Shown here in pieces: positions 23,214-31,235 of a stretch of 64,000 nt of DNA. The stretch covers positions 342,735 through 406,734 of the IMG/VR virus record IMGVR_UViG_3300044680_000280. One strand, given 5' to 3'. Below the pieces are notes generated by a model that did no database searches, was not told where the DNA came from, and was given only the letters and a program-made list of their open reading frames with translations. Origin of the DNA: a virus. How positions within the stretch are numbered: position 1 is the first letter of the stretch; each line of letters begins with the position of its first letter. A program made the position numbers and the translations under genes.

Positions 23214-24575
23214 ATGCGAACCTCCTTCTGTGGGCGACTTCGAGACCGTGCTGAGGCCTTTTGGCAAAAGCACAAGAACTGGGAAGCCCCGCCGATCCCG
23301 AAGAACGTTCGACGAGTCGTGGGTGCGGTTCAAACTTTGCTCCCATTCCTGGCGGACAGGGAGGACACCCTTATCCAAAAGACGCTGAAGGGCATCTCTC
23401 TCGCTGAAGCCGTATACCGCATAGTGGAGGGGAACCGCCTGATTTCCGAGTATTCGGCGTACCTAGAACAGTGGGATTTGGTCCAGTCGTCAAACCGTAA
23501 CCTTGCCCAACTGCTCTCTCAGTCGAAGATCTTGGAGATGCTTCCCTGCAATGAGATCCCGCTTTCCCACGGTGAGGCCAAATTCTGGGAGATTAATTCC
23601 GAGCAGGGGAAGTTTCTACTTGGAATTGGCGAGTACAACTCCAGCCTCGCTTATCCGGAGAATTTCGACGTACCAGGACTCCTGAACAGCCTCTGGAGCT
23701 GGTACGGGAACTGTATAACGATAAGTGTCCCTAAAAGGGGACACGGTAATCTGAGTTTGGAGTCCTTCCAAGAGCACCACGGGGAAATCCTCGGGAGCGC
23801 AAAGGCCACGTACGAACACTTCCTCTCGCAGCATCGCCGCTTTAAGGCGAATGGTAAGTCACGAACTTACCTCTTCTACGGACCCCCCGGCACCGGAAAG
23901 AGCACCTTTTCTCGTAGACTGGCCTTGGAAACGAGCTCCCGCGTGCTCATCATCGACGCAACCTCCATCTCTTTTTGGGGGTGCGACGAACTTCTCTACC
24001 TGCTATCAGCTCTTCAACCGGAGTTTGTTCTGCTGGACGACATTGATCGTGCTTCGAGTTCCATGTTTCTGCCGCTCCTCGAAAGGGTCAAACAAGAGGT
24101 GCCGGAAACGTCGTTCGTAATCACGGTCAACGATGTCTCGAAGCTCGACAAGGCACTGTTTCGACCCGGTCGGATCGATACCGTGCATGAATTTCTTTCT
24201 CCGGTGGAGGACGACCGCCGTGAAGTCATCTTGGGTTATCTCAAGCAGAGTCTTCAAATCGTGGACAAGGAGACCCTGGAATTCCTAGTCAAAAGTACGG
24301 AAGGAATGTCTCAAGACTACCTCAGAGAGCTCGTTCTACGCCTCGACTACGAGGATGTGCCGAGCGCCCTCCTTTCTGTCATGAATCTGTGGAATCTTTC
24401 AGGCGGGAAATCTTCGAACAGCGCACCGGTTCCGGTCGGGTCTTCGTCAGAGCCAGAAGAGTCAGAGTCGGAGCCAAAGTCGGATAGACAACCACCGGTA
24501 AATATGACCAAAAGCACCGTTTCCTGGCGGTCTGTAAAAGATGGCTCAGTTTCGTCATACCCGATTGCCCGTTGA
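23214..24575 (+). CDS. AAA+ ATPase, BCS1/FtsH-like
   Basis: 453 aa. Walker A GPPGTGKST at 223-231, Walker B FVLLDDID at 271-278, sensor-1 Asn in TVND near 306, and the LFRPGRID second-region motif at 316-322, the layout of BCS1- or AAA-type unfoldases and remodelling hexamers. The first 200 residues are a separate helical domain with no recognised fold and no transmembrane segment, so it is probably soluble. The last 60 residues are a Ser/Glu/Pro-rich tail. TGGTGTA box 23197-23203; TACGGA, six nt. The partner may be the 150-aa protein directly downstream. Confidence 0.85.
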   Translation: MRTSFCGRLRDRAEAFWQKHKNWEAPPIPKNVRRVVGAVQTLLPFLADREDTLIQKTLKGISLAEAVYRIVEGNRLISEYSAYLEQWDLVQSSNRNLAQLLSQSKILEMLPCNEIPLSHGEAKFWEINSEQGKFLLGIGEYNSSLAYPENFDVPGLLNSLWSWYGNCITISVPKRGHGNLSLESFQEHHGEILGSAKATYEHFLSQHRRFKANGKSRTYLFYGPPGTGKSTFSRRLALETSSRVLIIDATSISFWGCDELLYLLSALQPEFVLLDDIDRASSSMFLPLLERVKQEVPETSFVITVNDVSKLDKALFRPGRIDTVHEFLSPVEDDRREVILGYLKQSLQIVDKETLEFLVKSTEGMSQDYLRELVLRLDYEDVPSALLSVMNLWNLSGGKSSNSAPVPVGSSSEPEESESEPKSDRQPPVNMTKSTVSWRSVKDGSVSSYPIAR

Positions 24576-24576
24576 G
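24554..24576 (+). repeat. 23-bp direct repeat, copy 1
   Basis: These 23 bases span the last codons and stop of the AAA+ gene and recur exactly at 25096-25118, in a different reading frame, inside zinc-ribbon paralogue C. Confidence 0.7.
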
Positions 24577-24584
24577 TCTCAATT

Positions 24585-25037
24585 ATGAGTAAACTTCACC
24601 ACATTTCCCGCAGGTTCGGTTCCCAAGACTCAGCGCGAAGAGCCGTAAGCGCCCTCGTTTCCTCCCTCCTGGATTACGTTGAGGTTCATGCAACGGGGGA
24701 CGTTCGCAACGGTCGTCTAGCACCATTTACGGTCTCTGTGACCGTCGATAACCTGGACGATAAAGTCCTTGCCGTGTCCCTTATGGGAGCGTTCGGCGCT
24801 CTTTCTCCGACGATGGCGGAGGACTCGGCGATCGGGTTCGAGGATTCGAACTGGCACCCCCGAGTCCTGACCTGGGGAGATGAGAAATGGGGAAGCGTGG
24901 ACCCGACAGTCATGATTCCCTCGTCCATTCGGGTCTACAGCGACGGTTCAGCTCTGGCGGTCCATGACGGGGAGGTGAGTAAACCGTTCCCGTCCCTGTC
25001 CGAACTCTCAACAACATATCGCATCGACGTCCATTAG
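24585..25037 (+). CDS. Hypothetical protein downstream of AAA+ gene
   Basis: 150 aa. Nine nt after the AAA+ stop, so on the same message. Beta-rich (FTVSVTVDNLDDKVLAVSL, SIRVYSDGSALAVHDG); no known motif. A substrate adaptor or partner of the ATPase is possible by position only. Confidence 0.75.
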   Translation: MSKLHHISRRFGSQDSARRAVSALVSSLLDYVEVHATGDVRNGRLAPFTVSVTVDNLDDKVLAVSLMGAFGALSPTMAEDSAIGFEDSNWHPRVLTWGDEKWGSVDPTVMIPSSIRVYSDGSALAVHDGEVSKPFPSLSELSTTYRIDVH

Positions 25038-25056
25038 CTCGGTGTATACTAAGGGG

Positions 25057-25521
25057 ATGGTGTATCAGCCTAGGTCGGGAGATATTGTTCGGAGTGTCAT
25101 ACCCGATTGCCCGTTGAGCGCTCGAATTGGTGTGGTGCGGTCGCTGACTCCGGGTGGGTCGTACAACGTTGCCTTTTCGAATACCTCCGTGGCCGTGTAT
25201 ACAGCCGATGAGATCGTCCCGCTCGTGGAAGGGGTAAATCGAGTCGAGCTGATCGGCGGTGTAAGCGCCATGGGTACTTATGCTGGGAAGTACCTACATA
25301 GTCCGGTGCACGGAATCTCCATCGACTGGGACCAGCACGGACGTGGAACTTTTCTGTTCGTCAACTCCGTACAAGCGTGTGATTGGGATCGTCTCAGACT
25401 CGTTGACAAAGTTGGTATGTCGATGACAGCCCCGAGGGAGATCCCGTGCCCAAACAAGAGCTGCCAACGGAAGAACGATATCGGACGAAACTGCTACTGG
25501 TGCGGAACCCTCGTAGTATAA
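25057..25521 (+). CDS. Zinc-ribbon-tail protein, paralogue C
   Basis: 154 aa. Class I box 25040-25046 with TATACT, six nt, so the start is MVYQPR and not the earlier ATG. Tail CPNKSCQRKNDIGRNCYWCG as in paralogues A and B. The N-terminal 120 residues form repeated strands (RIGVVRSL, YNVAFSNTSVAVY). Residues 15-22 are encoded by the second copy of a 23-bp repeat also found at the end of the AAA+ gene. Confidence 0.8.
   Translation: MVYQPRSGDIVRSVIPDCPLSARIGVVRSLTPGGSYNVAFSNTSVAVYTADEIVPLVEGVNRVELIGGVSAMGTYAGKYLHSPVHGISIDWDQHGRGTFLFVNSVQACDWDRLRLVDKVGMSMTAPREIPCPNKSCQRKNDIGRNCYWCGTLVV
25096..25118 (+). repeat. 23-bp direct repeat, copy 2
   Basis: Exact second copy of 24554-24576, 542 bp downstream, read in another frame. 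Such a pair could recombine and delete the gene between. Confidence 0.7.
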
Positions 25522-25530
25522 TCAAGGCTC

Positions 25531-25917
25531 ATGCCGTATAGCGAAAAAGTCATCAATCACTTCGAGAATCCTCGCAACGTTGGCTCCCTCGATAAGAACG
25601 ATCCGAACGTCGGAACGGGCGTCGTCGGCGCCCCGGCCTGTGGAGACGTGATGAAGCTCCAGATCCTCGTCAACGACGACGGGGTCATCGAGGATGCTAA
25701 ATTCAAAACCTTTGGGTGTGGAAGCGCGATTGCCAGTTCGTCCCTCGCGACCGAGTGGATCAAAGGCAAAACGCTCGACGAGGCGCAAGCCCTCAAGAAC
25801 ACGTCCATCGTCGAGGAACTCTGTTTGCCTCCCGTCAAAATTCACTGCTCTGTCCTGGCCGAGGATGCCATCAAGAGCGCCATCGCTGATTACAGGAAAA
25901 AGAAGGGTTTGACTTGA
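25531..25917 (+). CDS. iscU: Iron-sulfur cluster scaffold protein IscU
   Basis: 128 aa, full length. Holds assembling [2Fe-2S] and [4Fe-4S] clusters on three Cys: PACGD (about 36), GCGSAIASSS (about 63) and KIHCSVLAEDAI (about 106), all present with the neighbouring Asp. Normally works with IscS and HscA/B, none of which is in the window, though a J-domain protein lies at 52037. It could feed the [4Fe-4S] enzyme NadA at 55399. A TATAAT eight nt ahead of ATG and CAAGG are the only upstream signals. Confidence 0.93.
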   Translation: MPYSEKVINHFENPRNVGSLDKNDPNVGTGVVGAPACGDVMKLQILVNDDGVIEDAKFKTFGCGSAIASSSLATEWIKGKTLDEAQALKNTSIVEELCLPPVKIHCSVLAEDAIKSAIADYRKKKGLT

Positions 25918-25943
25918 CTGGCTGGGGTGCATACGTTGTTGTC

Positions 25944-26213
25944 ATGAATCGTACACTGTTGGTCAAGTTTCCGTTTTTCCACGCTTTCAAATTACTGTTT
26001 GGGTATGGCGCAGTGGTCTGTCTGGACGATGGTCTGGAGGGCCACGAACCAGATTTGTACGTTACGGTGTCTGTCCGACCAGAAGTTGGAGACGGTAAAT
26101 CTAGATCCACCATCCAAGGTAAGCTGACTCGCGAGGGCTTCTTTCCACGGGGAACTTGGGGAGGCGGTGGAACGTGGGGTGAATCAGGTTTAAGGTGGGG
26201 TAAGAAAGCCTGA
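25944..26213 (+). CDS. Small protein with glycine-rich tail
   Basis: 89 aa. N-terminal strands (LLVKFPFFHAFKLLFGYG) and a Gly/Trp-rich C-terminus (GTWGGGGTWGESGLRWG). Promoter TTGACT, 17 nt, TACGTT, six nt, ATG: leaderless, with a -35 close to class II. Confidence 0.65.
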   Translation: MNRTLLVKFPFFHAFKLLFGYGAVVCLDDGLEGHEPDLYVTVSVRPEVGDGKSRSTIQGKLTREGFFPRGTWGGGGTWGESGLRWGKKA

Positions 26214-26244
26214 AGGCTCACTCCCTCTTTAATTCGTGATACCG

Positions 26245-26274
26245 CTCTGTCTCTTTCAATTCGGCTTGACAGAG
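26245..26274. terminator. Convergent-gene hairpin
   Basis: CTCTGTC/GACAGAG stem with a 16-nt loop in the 69-bp gap between the convergent genes at 26213 and 26283. No T-run on either side, so termination is uncertain. Confidence 0.35.
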
Positions 26275-26282
26275 CCTAACAC

Positions 26283-27356
26283 TTAAACAGGATGACTCTC
26301 AATCCAATCCAACACTCGACGAACAATAAGGTTGACTGACTCCAGAGCCTCTCGGGCCTCCTCCGGTCGGACACCGGGTAACGGTCCAGAGGGATTGTCC
26401 GCCAAGAGTCGCCCAGGGTGGATCCACTGGCGAGTTTGACAGAGGCGATCTGCTCTGTCCCGAGCCTTCGGATCTAGGATCGCGTTCGGTCCCCCTTTTG
26501 ACGCGCTACTCAAAAGCTCATCAAATGACCACCTTGTAGGTGATTCATTGAAGGTCTTAGACGCTAGTGTGCCAGAGCCTGTATCTCTAGCCCGCTTGAC
26601 GACGAACGTTAAAGCCCCCTCCGATAGCGCTGCCGCAAGAACACATATTGTGATGGACGATGTGGACGGATTCGCCCTTTGTAGCTCGTCGCATGTGGCG
26701 GTCCACCACACTCGAAATCTTCCGTGTCCCAGCGACTCCAATACAGATCCAAAAGCTATTAGGGGTTCAACAGAGACAGGGCGACCGCTCGTACGTTTTT
26801 GAATTACATCTTTGACAATACCGTGGATTTCCGCCATACCGGAACGAGGCTGCTTGTGGAATTGGTGCGGGACAGTATGACTCGGAAGCCACTGACTATA
26901 ACTTCGCCCCCGTGGAAACGTAATCATACCGTCGTCTCGCAAAGTGAGCGCCCGGTCATGCAGGTAGAGGGTGATGGCCACCTCCACATCGTTTTCCGGA
27001 ATACCATCTTTAATCGCGTTTGCTACAATTACATTGCGAGGCGCCATCGCATTAGCCATCGTCTCCAAGCGCCCGATATCCTGTAGATAACTGATAACGA
27101 AATCAAACGCAAGTGCGTTCCTGTATTCAGGTTCGTAGCCTATGGAAAAATTGGTCAGCATTCCATTTTGTGGAAGTTGGTGGCGGCCTTTTTGCGCAGG
27201 AAACCCCCGTAACCCGTCGATGATTTCTCCTCGCCGAAAATTCAACCGACTGGCCACCTCAATCAACTCATCACACGTCAATCCAGGTTCACGCGGACTA
27301 TGGTAAACACTGCACTCCAAAGCCCACATAATAACATGCTCAACCGACAAACTCAT
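26283..27356 (-). CDS. Large hypothetical protein, divergent composition
   Basis: 357 aa. TTGGTGTATGGA box (27368-27374 core) and 7 nt to MSLSVEH; the longer frame includes the promoter. The N-terminal 70 residues (GLTCDELIEVASRLNFRRGE) look like a winged-helix fold, and the C-terminal 90 residues are helical and may be HEPN-like. Lower GC and different codon choice than its neighbours suggest recent arrival. Function unknown; a defence role is possible but unsupported. Confidence 0.75.
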   Translation of the reverse strand: MSLSVEHVIMWALECSVYHSPREPGLTCDELIEVASRLNFRRGEIIDGLRGFPAQKGRHQLPQNGMLTNFSIGYEPEYRNALAFDFVISYLQDIGRLETMANAMAPRNVIVANAIKDGIPENDVEVAITLYLHDRALTLRDDGMITFPRGRSYSQWLPSHTVPHQFHKQPRSGMAEIHGIVKDVIQKRTSGRPVSVEPLIAFGSVLESLGHGRFRVWWTATCDELQRANPSTSSITICVLAAALSEGALTFVVKRARDTGSGTLASKTFNESPTRWSFDELLSSASKGGPNAILDPKARDRADRLCQTRQWIHPGRLLADNPSGPLPGVRPEEAREALESVNLIVRRVLDWIESHPV

Positions 27357-27387
27357 ACTCTCCTCCATACACCAACGGTTCTCCCGT

Positions 27388-27567
27388 TTATCGAAACATC
27401 GGGTCGTCCGAATCCGTCTCGATGATAAGGTCACCGTTCCTTACATCGTCGATCTCGAGAAACTCGTAAAGCCCAGCCTCTTTGCCGTTGATCTCGAGAC
27501 ATGCCCATCTCCCCTTCGGGAGCACGGCTCCGTCCGGGTGATGTCTCAGGTACACTAAAATGTTCAT
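27388..27567 (-). CDS. Small protein after pyrE
   Basis: 59 aa from MNILVY. ATGA overlap with the gene before it. Beta-rich (RWACLEINGKEAGLYEFLEI), acidic C-terminus. Last gene of the 28899-27388 operon with pyrE. Confidence 0.7.
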   Translation of the reverse strand: MNILVYLRHHPDGAVLPKGRWACLEINGKEAGLYEFLEIDDVRNGDLIIETDSDDPMFR

Positions 27568-27818
27568 TGGACGTCGTCCTCGACTCCGCCGCCGCCCATG
27601 AGCTGGGCCTCCAGGCAATCGTACACGCTCTCGGTGATGAGCATGCACCGCATCATTGCTCGATTGGACAGGGCCTGGGAGTGATACTTGCACGACGCGA
27701 TCAGTCCTCCGGTAGAGGAGTAGAATACCGTCGGCTTGTTTACGCATACGAAGGGGTTATCGTTGTCAAGATTCGCCAGGAATAGTGAGGCGAACCCCAT
27801 GCAGCAGATCCTAGCCAT
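27564..27818 (-). CDS. Small protein after pyrE
   Basis: 84 aa. Starts in a TAATG overlap with the pyrE stop. Scattered cysteines (ICC, C-K-Y-H, C-M, C-L) without a clear zinc pattern. Unknown. Confidence 0.65.
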   Translation of the reverse strand: MARICCMGFASLFLANLDNDNPFVCVNKPTVFYSSTGGLIASCKYHSQALSNRAMMRCMLITESVYDCLEAQLMGGGGVEDDVQ

Positions 27819-28429
27819 TAGCGAGAAAGGTCCGTGATGTGAAACAGACTTAGAACTCGGTAAATTCGGCCCCTCTCGGTGTCCTTCAATGGGACATCGA
27901 GGTTTGGGTATCTGCGCTCGACAACGGTCACGATTCCGACGACCAAGTATTGGTTGGAGTCCTCGAGTGCTCGGATGGCTTTAATGGAGGACCCGCCCGT
28001 TGTGACAACGTCCTCAACCAAAACGACTCTGTTTAGCCTACCCTCGACCGGAGCGGGACCCTCGATGAGATTCTTCGTTCCGTGGTCTTTTGCTTCCTTG
28101 CGAACGTGAAGGACGTCCAGGGGGAGGTCCTCGAGTGCGGCTTGGAAGCCCACGAGGCTTGCCAGGTGGCACCCGCCGAGGGCAACGCCCGCCACGGCAT
28201 CGAATTGACTAACACCGACGAGCTGAAGCACGTGTTGGTGTAGGACGTAGGCGAGGGTCCGTTGAATCGAATGGTGCATCGACGACTTTTTGACGTCGAT
28301 GTAAACGTCCGACTTCTCTCCAGAGGCGAGGGTGAAGGGCTCCCCCTCCGGTGCGATTCGAACGGATCGCTCTTTCATGACATCTCTGATTCGATTCAAA
28401 TGAGGACGGAGATTCTCTCGGATGCTCAT
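27818..28429 (-). CDS. pyrE: Orotate phosphoribosyltransferase
   Basis: 203 aa. Makes OMP from orotate and PRPP, feeding PyrF. Seen: EPFTLASGEKSDVYID substrate region, VRKEAKDHGTKNLIEG mobile loop (Lys and His for PRPP) and the PRPP-binding VVLVEDVVTTGGSS (about residues 133-146). Start in an ATGA overlap with the upstream gene, so its supply is tied to that protein. Confidence 0.94.
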   Translation of the reverse strand: MSIRENLRPHLNRIRDVMKERSVRIAPEGEPFTLASGEKSDVYIDVKKSSMHHSIQRTLAYVLHQHVLQLVGVSQFDAVAGVALGGCHLASLVGFQAALEDLPLDVLHVRKEAKDHGTKNLIEGPAPVEGRLNRVVLVEDVVTTGGSSIKAIRALEDSNQYLVVGIVTVVERRYPNLDVPLKDTERGRIYRVLSLFHITDLSR

Positions 28430-28899
28430 GTGTTCTCCTTCGCCATGCGGGTGCGGTAGCCCGGGATGTAATCGTCGAGAATGATGGTGATGCCATCAAC
28501 GTAGACGTCCCACTCCACTTTCTCGTCGCCCCAGCTCTCGCAGAGAGTGAGCTCATGCGTAACGGGGTAAGAGGTGTAGATCGAGTTCTTCCATGTGACG
28601 GCGAGGTAGTTGTATCTAAGTTGCTGGTTTTCCCCGACTCGAACTTCCGGTCGGTCGATTGCGTACAGGTGAATCCCGACGCTTTCGAGAGTCACGTCAT
28701 TCTGACCTTTTCCGACGTCCTCGGTTGGAGTCAGACGCTTCTGCCTTTTTCCTTCTTCGCTCGAGTGAAACCCATTGTGTCGACCCGCAAACACCCCGCA
28801 CTCTTTGCGGCCCTGATCCGAATCGATCAGGACGGCGAGGGTCGTCTGGTACTGGTGGGGGTCGATGACGAGCCGTCCCTGGGAGAAGTCGATGAGCAT
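28426..28899 (-). CDS. Hypothetical protein leading the pyrE operon
   Basis: 157 aa. Beta-rich throughout, ending in YVDGITIILDDYIPGYRTR. One strand pair (VTWKNSIYTSY) resembles that in the 16661-16873 protein. Box tacacca 28910-28916; TAAGAA, six nt, leaderless. Confidence 0.75.
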   Translation of the reverse strand: MLIDFSQGRLVIDPHQYQTTLAVLIDSDQGRKECGVFAGRHNGFHSSEEGKRQKRLTPTEDVGKGQNDVTLESVGIHLYAIDRPEVRVGENQQLRYNYLAVTWKNSIYTSYPVTHELTLCESWGDEKVEWDVYVDGITIILDDYIPGYRTRMAKENT

Positions 28900-28933
28900 G
28901 GGTGATTCTTACACCAGGTTCCGCGAAGGATGG

Positions 28934-28962
28934 TTGAACTTTCGGGCGGGTGTGTTGTATCT
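28934..28962 (+). promoter_or_regulatory. Class II promoter, leaderless
   Basis: TTGAAC 28934-28939, 17 nt, GTATCT 28957-28962, five nt to ATG. Confidence 0.6.
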
Positions 28963-28967
28963 ATTCC

Positions 28968-29162
28968 ATGTCTAAGCGCGGGTTTCGATTCTTCGATGAT
29001 AGGGAATACATGCTCGTTCAGAAGCACACGGGAGAACTCTCTAAGGAAGCGGCCGATGAGCAGGCCGATCGTCTCCGTAAGGAGGGCTTCTTGGTGCGGG
29101 TCGTCAAGAGTGGCCGCTTTTCACACTCTGTCTACTCGCACCTACCGGACGACTCCCCGTAA
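28968..29162 (+). CDS. Small basic protein
   Basis: 64 aa. RFFDDREYMLVQ strand, a helix (SKEAADEQADRLRKEG) and a strand (FLVRVVKSGRFSHSVY): a compact fold of a type seen in small phage and plasmid proteins. Start from the class II promoter; the longer frame begins within it. Confidence 0.75.
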   Translation: MSKRGFRFFDDREYMLVQKHTGELSKEAADEQADRLRKEGFLVRVVKSGRFSHSVYSHLPDDSP

Positions 29163-29423
29163 TTTCGCCACGGACGCGAGCAGGTCGGATGCGTCCTTGG
29201 TCTGCCTCGTCGGCGGACGGTCATCCTCATCGTCGTCCTCTGGTGGAGTCGGTTGAGCTTCGGGAGGTTTGGGGGTTACGGGTTGGACGGTGTGCTTGAT
29301 GGGCTTTCCGACGATGAGCTTGGCGATGAAGTCGTCCCAGCTCATGTTGCCCTTCAGTTGACGGGCGGTCTCGTAGACCTCGTCGCTGAGCTGGGCTTTA
29401 ATCCATCGGTAACCAGCGGCCAT
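29142..29423 (-). CDS. Small RHH-like protein with acidic tail
   Basis: 93 aa. N-terminus IKAQLSDEVYETARQL ... MSWDDFIAKLI resembles a ribbon-helix-helix DNA-binding unit. It is followed by Pro/Glu-rich linker and an EDDDEDD patch. Class I box 29439-29445, but ATG is 15 nt past TA, so a very short leader. Overlaps the convergent 28968 gene by 21 nt. Confidence 0.7.
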   Translation of the reverse strand: MAAGYRWIKAQLSDEVYETARQLKGNMSWDDFIAKLIVGKPIKHTVQPVTPKPPEAQPTPPEDDDEDDRPPTRQTKDASDLLASVAKLRGVVR

Positions 29424-29472
29424 GACTCATTCTGTTACTACACCGATCCTGGAAGACTCGGGCATTTAATCC

Positions 29473-29490
29473 CGGTGTAACTGGAAGTTC
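29473..29490 (+). promoter_or_regulatory. Class I box without adjacent start
   Basis: CCGGTGTAACTG is a good box but no ATG or GTG follows within 20 nt. It may serve the 29536 gene through a 46-nt leader, or a short RNA. Confidence 0.45.
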
Positions 29491-29535
29491 ACTCTCCGAT
29501 CCCGTCCTCGTCAAACTGACCAAGTAACGTAATGG

Positions 29536-29745
29536 GTGCGGCGCCGTCGACATCCACTTCGTCTCGTGTGGTTGTTGATTGTGCTTTGGTTTCGGAGCTG
29601 GCGGCTTCTCTGGAGGTGCCCCATCTGCTCGAAGGTCAGGCGCTGGGGAACCGAACACCCGCTCGACACGTATCCGATGTTATGCGACATGTGGAACCAG
29701 CCGGAGTGCTGTCGTCGAGAGTTTCCTAAATGGGCGTACGCTTGA
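29536..29745 (+). CDS. Possible membrane-anchored zinc protein
   Basis: 69 aa from GTG. Basic start, a hydrophobic run (LRLVWLLIVLWF), then CPIC and CDMWNQPECC, a plausible zinc site. Another frame (29532-29729, ATG) is open too but low-complexity Ser/Thr/Val. I prefer this one for its Cys pattern. No ribosome site seen. Confidence 0.45.
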   Translation: MRRRRHPLRLVWLLIVLWFRSWRLLWRCPICSKVRRWGTEHPLDTYPMLCDMWNQPECCRREFPKWAYA

Positions 29746-29770
29746 ACTTTCCGATGCTCCGCGCCGTACT
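29742..29770 (+). promoter_or_regulatory. Class II promoter, leaderless
   Basis: TTGAAC 29742-29747 overlaps the preceding stop codon; 17 nt; CGTACT 29765-29770; six nt to ATG. Confidence 0.7.
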
Positions 29771-29776
29771 CCCGCC

Positions 29777-30199
29777 ATGGGTCTCATCGAACGTTTAATG
29801 CGGGAATTCCAGGATCGAAAAGCTCGTTGGCAACCAATTCGAGCAGCCATCCTCGCCCTTTCTGCCGAAGAACGCCTACAGTTCCTCGCGGAAATGATCA
29901 CTGAAATCGAGGACAAAACCCCTAAAGGCAGACAGCTTAACAGCCACGATCACCTGTTAGCCGGGCCCGGTGAGTACACGTTTGGAGCGTCCAGGTTCCG
30001 CCTCAGTCGCAAAGTTGCAAAGAGGGTGGATCGCATCGCCAATGCGCACGGCTTTTGTCTGATTGAGGTCTCGAACTTTCCTGGTGGCGTGGAGTACCAG
30101 CGGTGGTTTTCTGGTCCGAGTCGTGGCAGCCCCATCGATGAAGAGACTGAGGTTGCCATTCTATCCGACATCGAGAAGGATGGGATCCCCTTGTGGTGA
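29777..30199 (+). CDS. Hypothetical protein
   Basis: 140 aa. Helical first 55 residues (IERLMREFQDRKARW), then beta (EYTFGASRFRLS, VEYQRWFSG). No cysteine pair. Leaderless from the class II promoter. Confidence 0.75.
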   Translation: MGLIERLMREFQDRKARWQPIRAAILALSAEERLQFLAEMITEIEDKTPKGRQLNSHDHLLAGPGEYTFGASRFRLSRKVAKRVDRIANAHGFCLIEVSNFPGGVEYQRWFSGPSRGSPIDEETEVAILSDIEKDGIPLW

Positions 30200-30209
30200 C
30201 ACTCGACGT

Positions 30210-30238
30210 TTGAACTTTCGGCTACACCACGCCGTACT
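30210..30238 (+). promoter_or_regulatory. Class II promoter, leadered
   Basis: TTGAAC 30210-30215, 17 nt, CGTACT 30233-30238, then 20 nt with AGACAGGAA before the ATG. Confidence 0.6.
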
Positions 30239-30258
30239 TTCATGAGACAGGAACTTCA

Positions 30259-30441
30259 ATGTCACGCCCTACCAAAGCATCGCAATTCGTAGAAAGCCTT
30301 ACAACGACTCAACGTCTCGCACTGATCGAGCTCATTGCTGGTACTGACGAGCTTGTCGGGCAGAAGAAGGCGACGTGCATACGTGACGCCCGGGCGCTCC
30401 TAGTGGGTGCCCTCGATCGCCTCTGCAAAGAATCTTGGTAA
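30259..30441 (+). CDS. Small helical protein
   Basis: 60 aa, all helix (TTQRLALIELIAGTDELVGQ); a single Cys. An ATG nearer the promoter (30241) would encode only 16 residues. Convergent with the W-tag gene at 30444, three nt away. Confidence 0.7.
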   Translation: MSRPTKASQFVESLTTTQRLALIELIAGTDELVGQKKATCIRDARALLVGALDRLCKESW

Positions 30442-30443
30442 CC

Positions 30444-30737
30444 TCAGTCGTCTCCCATCATCTGCTCAAAAATACTCTTCCGGGGCGGCGGTTCAGGAGG
30501 CGCGGGCGGGGGAGACGACGGTGTTCTCGGACGGTTCCCATGCCACGCCTCGATGTTCTCCAGGCTCCGCCTAGTCGTCGACGGACACGGTAGCTTCTCA
30601 GGATCGGTCTCGCCCGTAAAGTTGATTCCCCACGCCTCCCGCAACTCCTGCCATTCTGGGTGGCTATCACAGTACTCACATTTTGCGGGGGCATGAAGTA
30701 CGGATGAGTCGCAGTGGGGGAATTGCTCGATGGGCAT
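30444..30737 (-). CDS. W-tag protein with zinc site
   Basis: 97 aa. FPHCDSS and KCEYCDSHPEW (C ... CxxC with His) form a small zinc site. A proline-rich linker (SSPPPAPPEPPP) leads to the terminal W-tag RKSIFEQMMGDD. The flexible linker suits a tag that must reach a partner. Box tacacca 30747-30753; TATGGA, five nt, ATG. Confidence 0.8.
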   Translation of the reverse strand: MPIEQFPHCDSSVLHAPAKCEYCDSHPEWQELREAWGINFTGETDPEKLPCPSTTRRSLENIEAWHGNRPRTPSSPPPAPPEPPPRKSIFEQMMGDD

Positions 30738-30787
30738 TCCCTTCCATACACCACGCACCGTGCCGACGGGCGGTGAGTCCGATGTTC

Positions 30788-31138
30788 CTACCCCAGGTCC
30801 CCGTCCCGATAGGGCCCGTGATCGTCGCCCAGGCTCGGGCGCGCAAGCACGGACATCGCTCCATGCTTGGGACCCAAGCATCGGCAGGAATGGCCTTCCT
30901 TAGATGGCGCCTTCTCCAGCTCGGGAAGGAGCTTCTCAATGGCGGCCTGGACCTTCTTGAAGTCGCCTACATAGAGCACGTTCGCGCGCCCTCCCGAGTA
31001 GTGCCAGTCCACGGCCTGACCGCTCTCCTTGGCGACGGCCTTGACCCACTTCTCGACCCGGTGCGAACAGCCGTCGAGAATGATGGCCGAGTGGCCTTTC
31101 TTGAACACCTTGTCGTTGCAGGGCGGCGGCGAGGGCAT
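30788..31138 (-). CDS. Hypothetical protein
   Basis: 116 aa. Start by class I box 31149-31155 (TATAGA, six nt). HSAIILDGCSHRVEKWVKAV and ANVLYVGDFKKVQAAIEKLL give two beta-alpha units, an alpha/beta sandwich. The tail after residue 85 (CRCLGPKHG onward) is Gly/Asp rich. Confidence 0.75.
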   Translation of the reverse strand: MPSPPPCNDKVFKKGHSAIILDGCSHRVEKWVKAVAKESGQAVDWHYSGGRANVLYVGDFKKVQAAIEKLLPELEKAPSKEGHSCRCLGPKHGAMSVLARPSLGDDHGPYRDGDLG

Positions 31139-31235
31139 ACCATATCTATACACCGGCGACGCGTCTGCCGAGCTTCTTGTTCGCCATGAACGGAACGACA
31201 CCCACAGGACTCGGGAACTTCACGGGTTTCCCGGT

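Noticed and set aside
24839-24870. Sequence like a reversed tRNA T-arm (GATTCGAACTGGCACC)
   Set aside because: It lies inside a well-supported coding frame and no matching acceptor or anticodon arm is nearby.
29398-29658. 86-codon minus-strand frame
   Set aside because: Starts within unrelated sequence, runs through the class I box of 29423, and is Pro/Arg rich as expected of a shadow.
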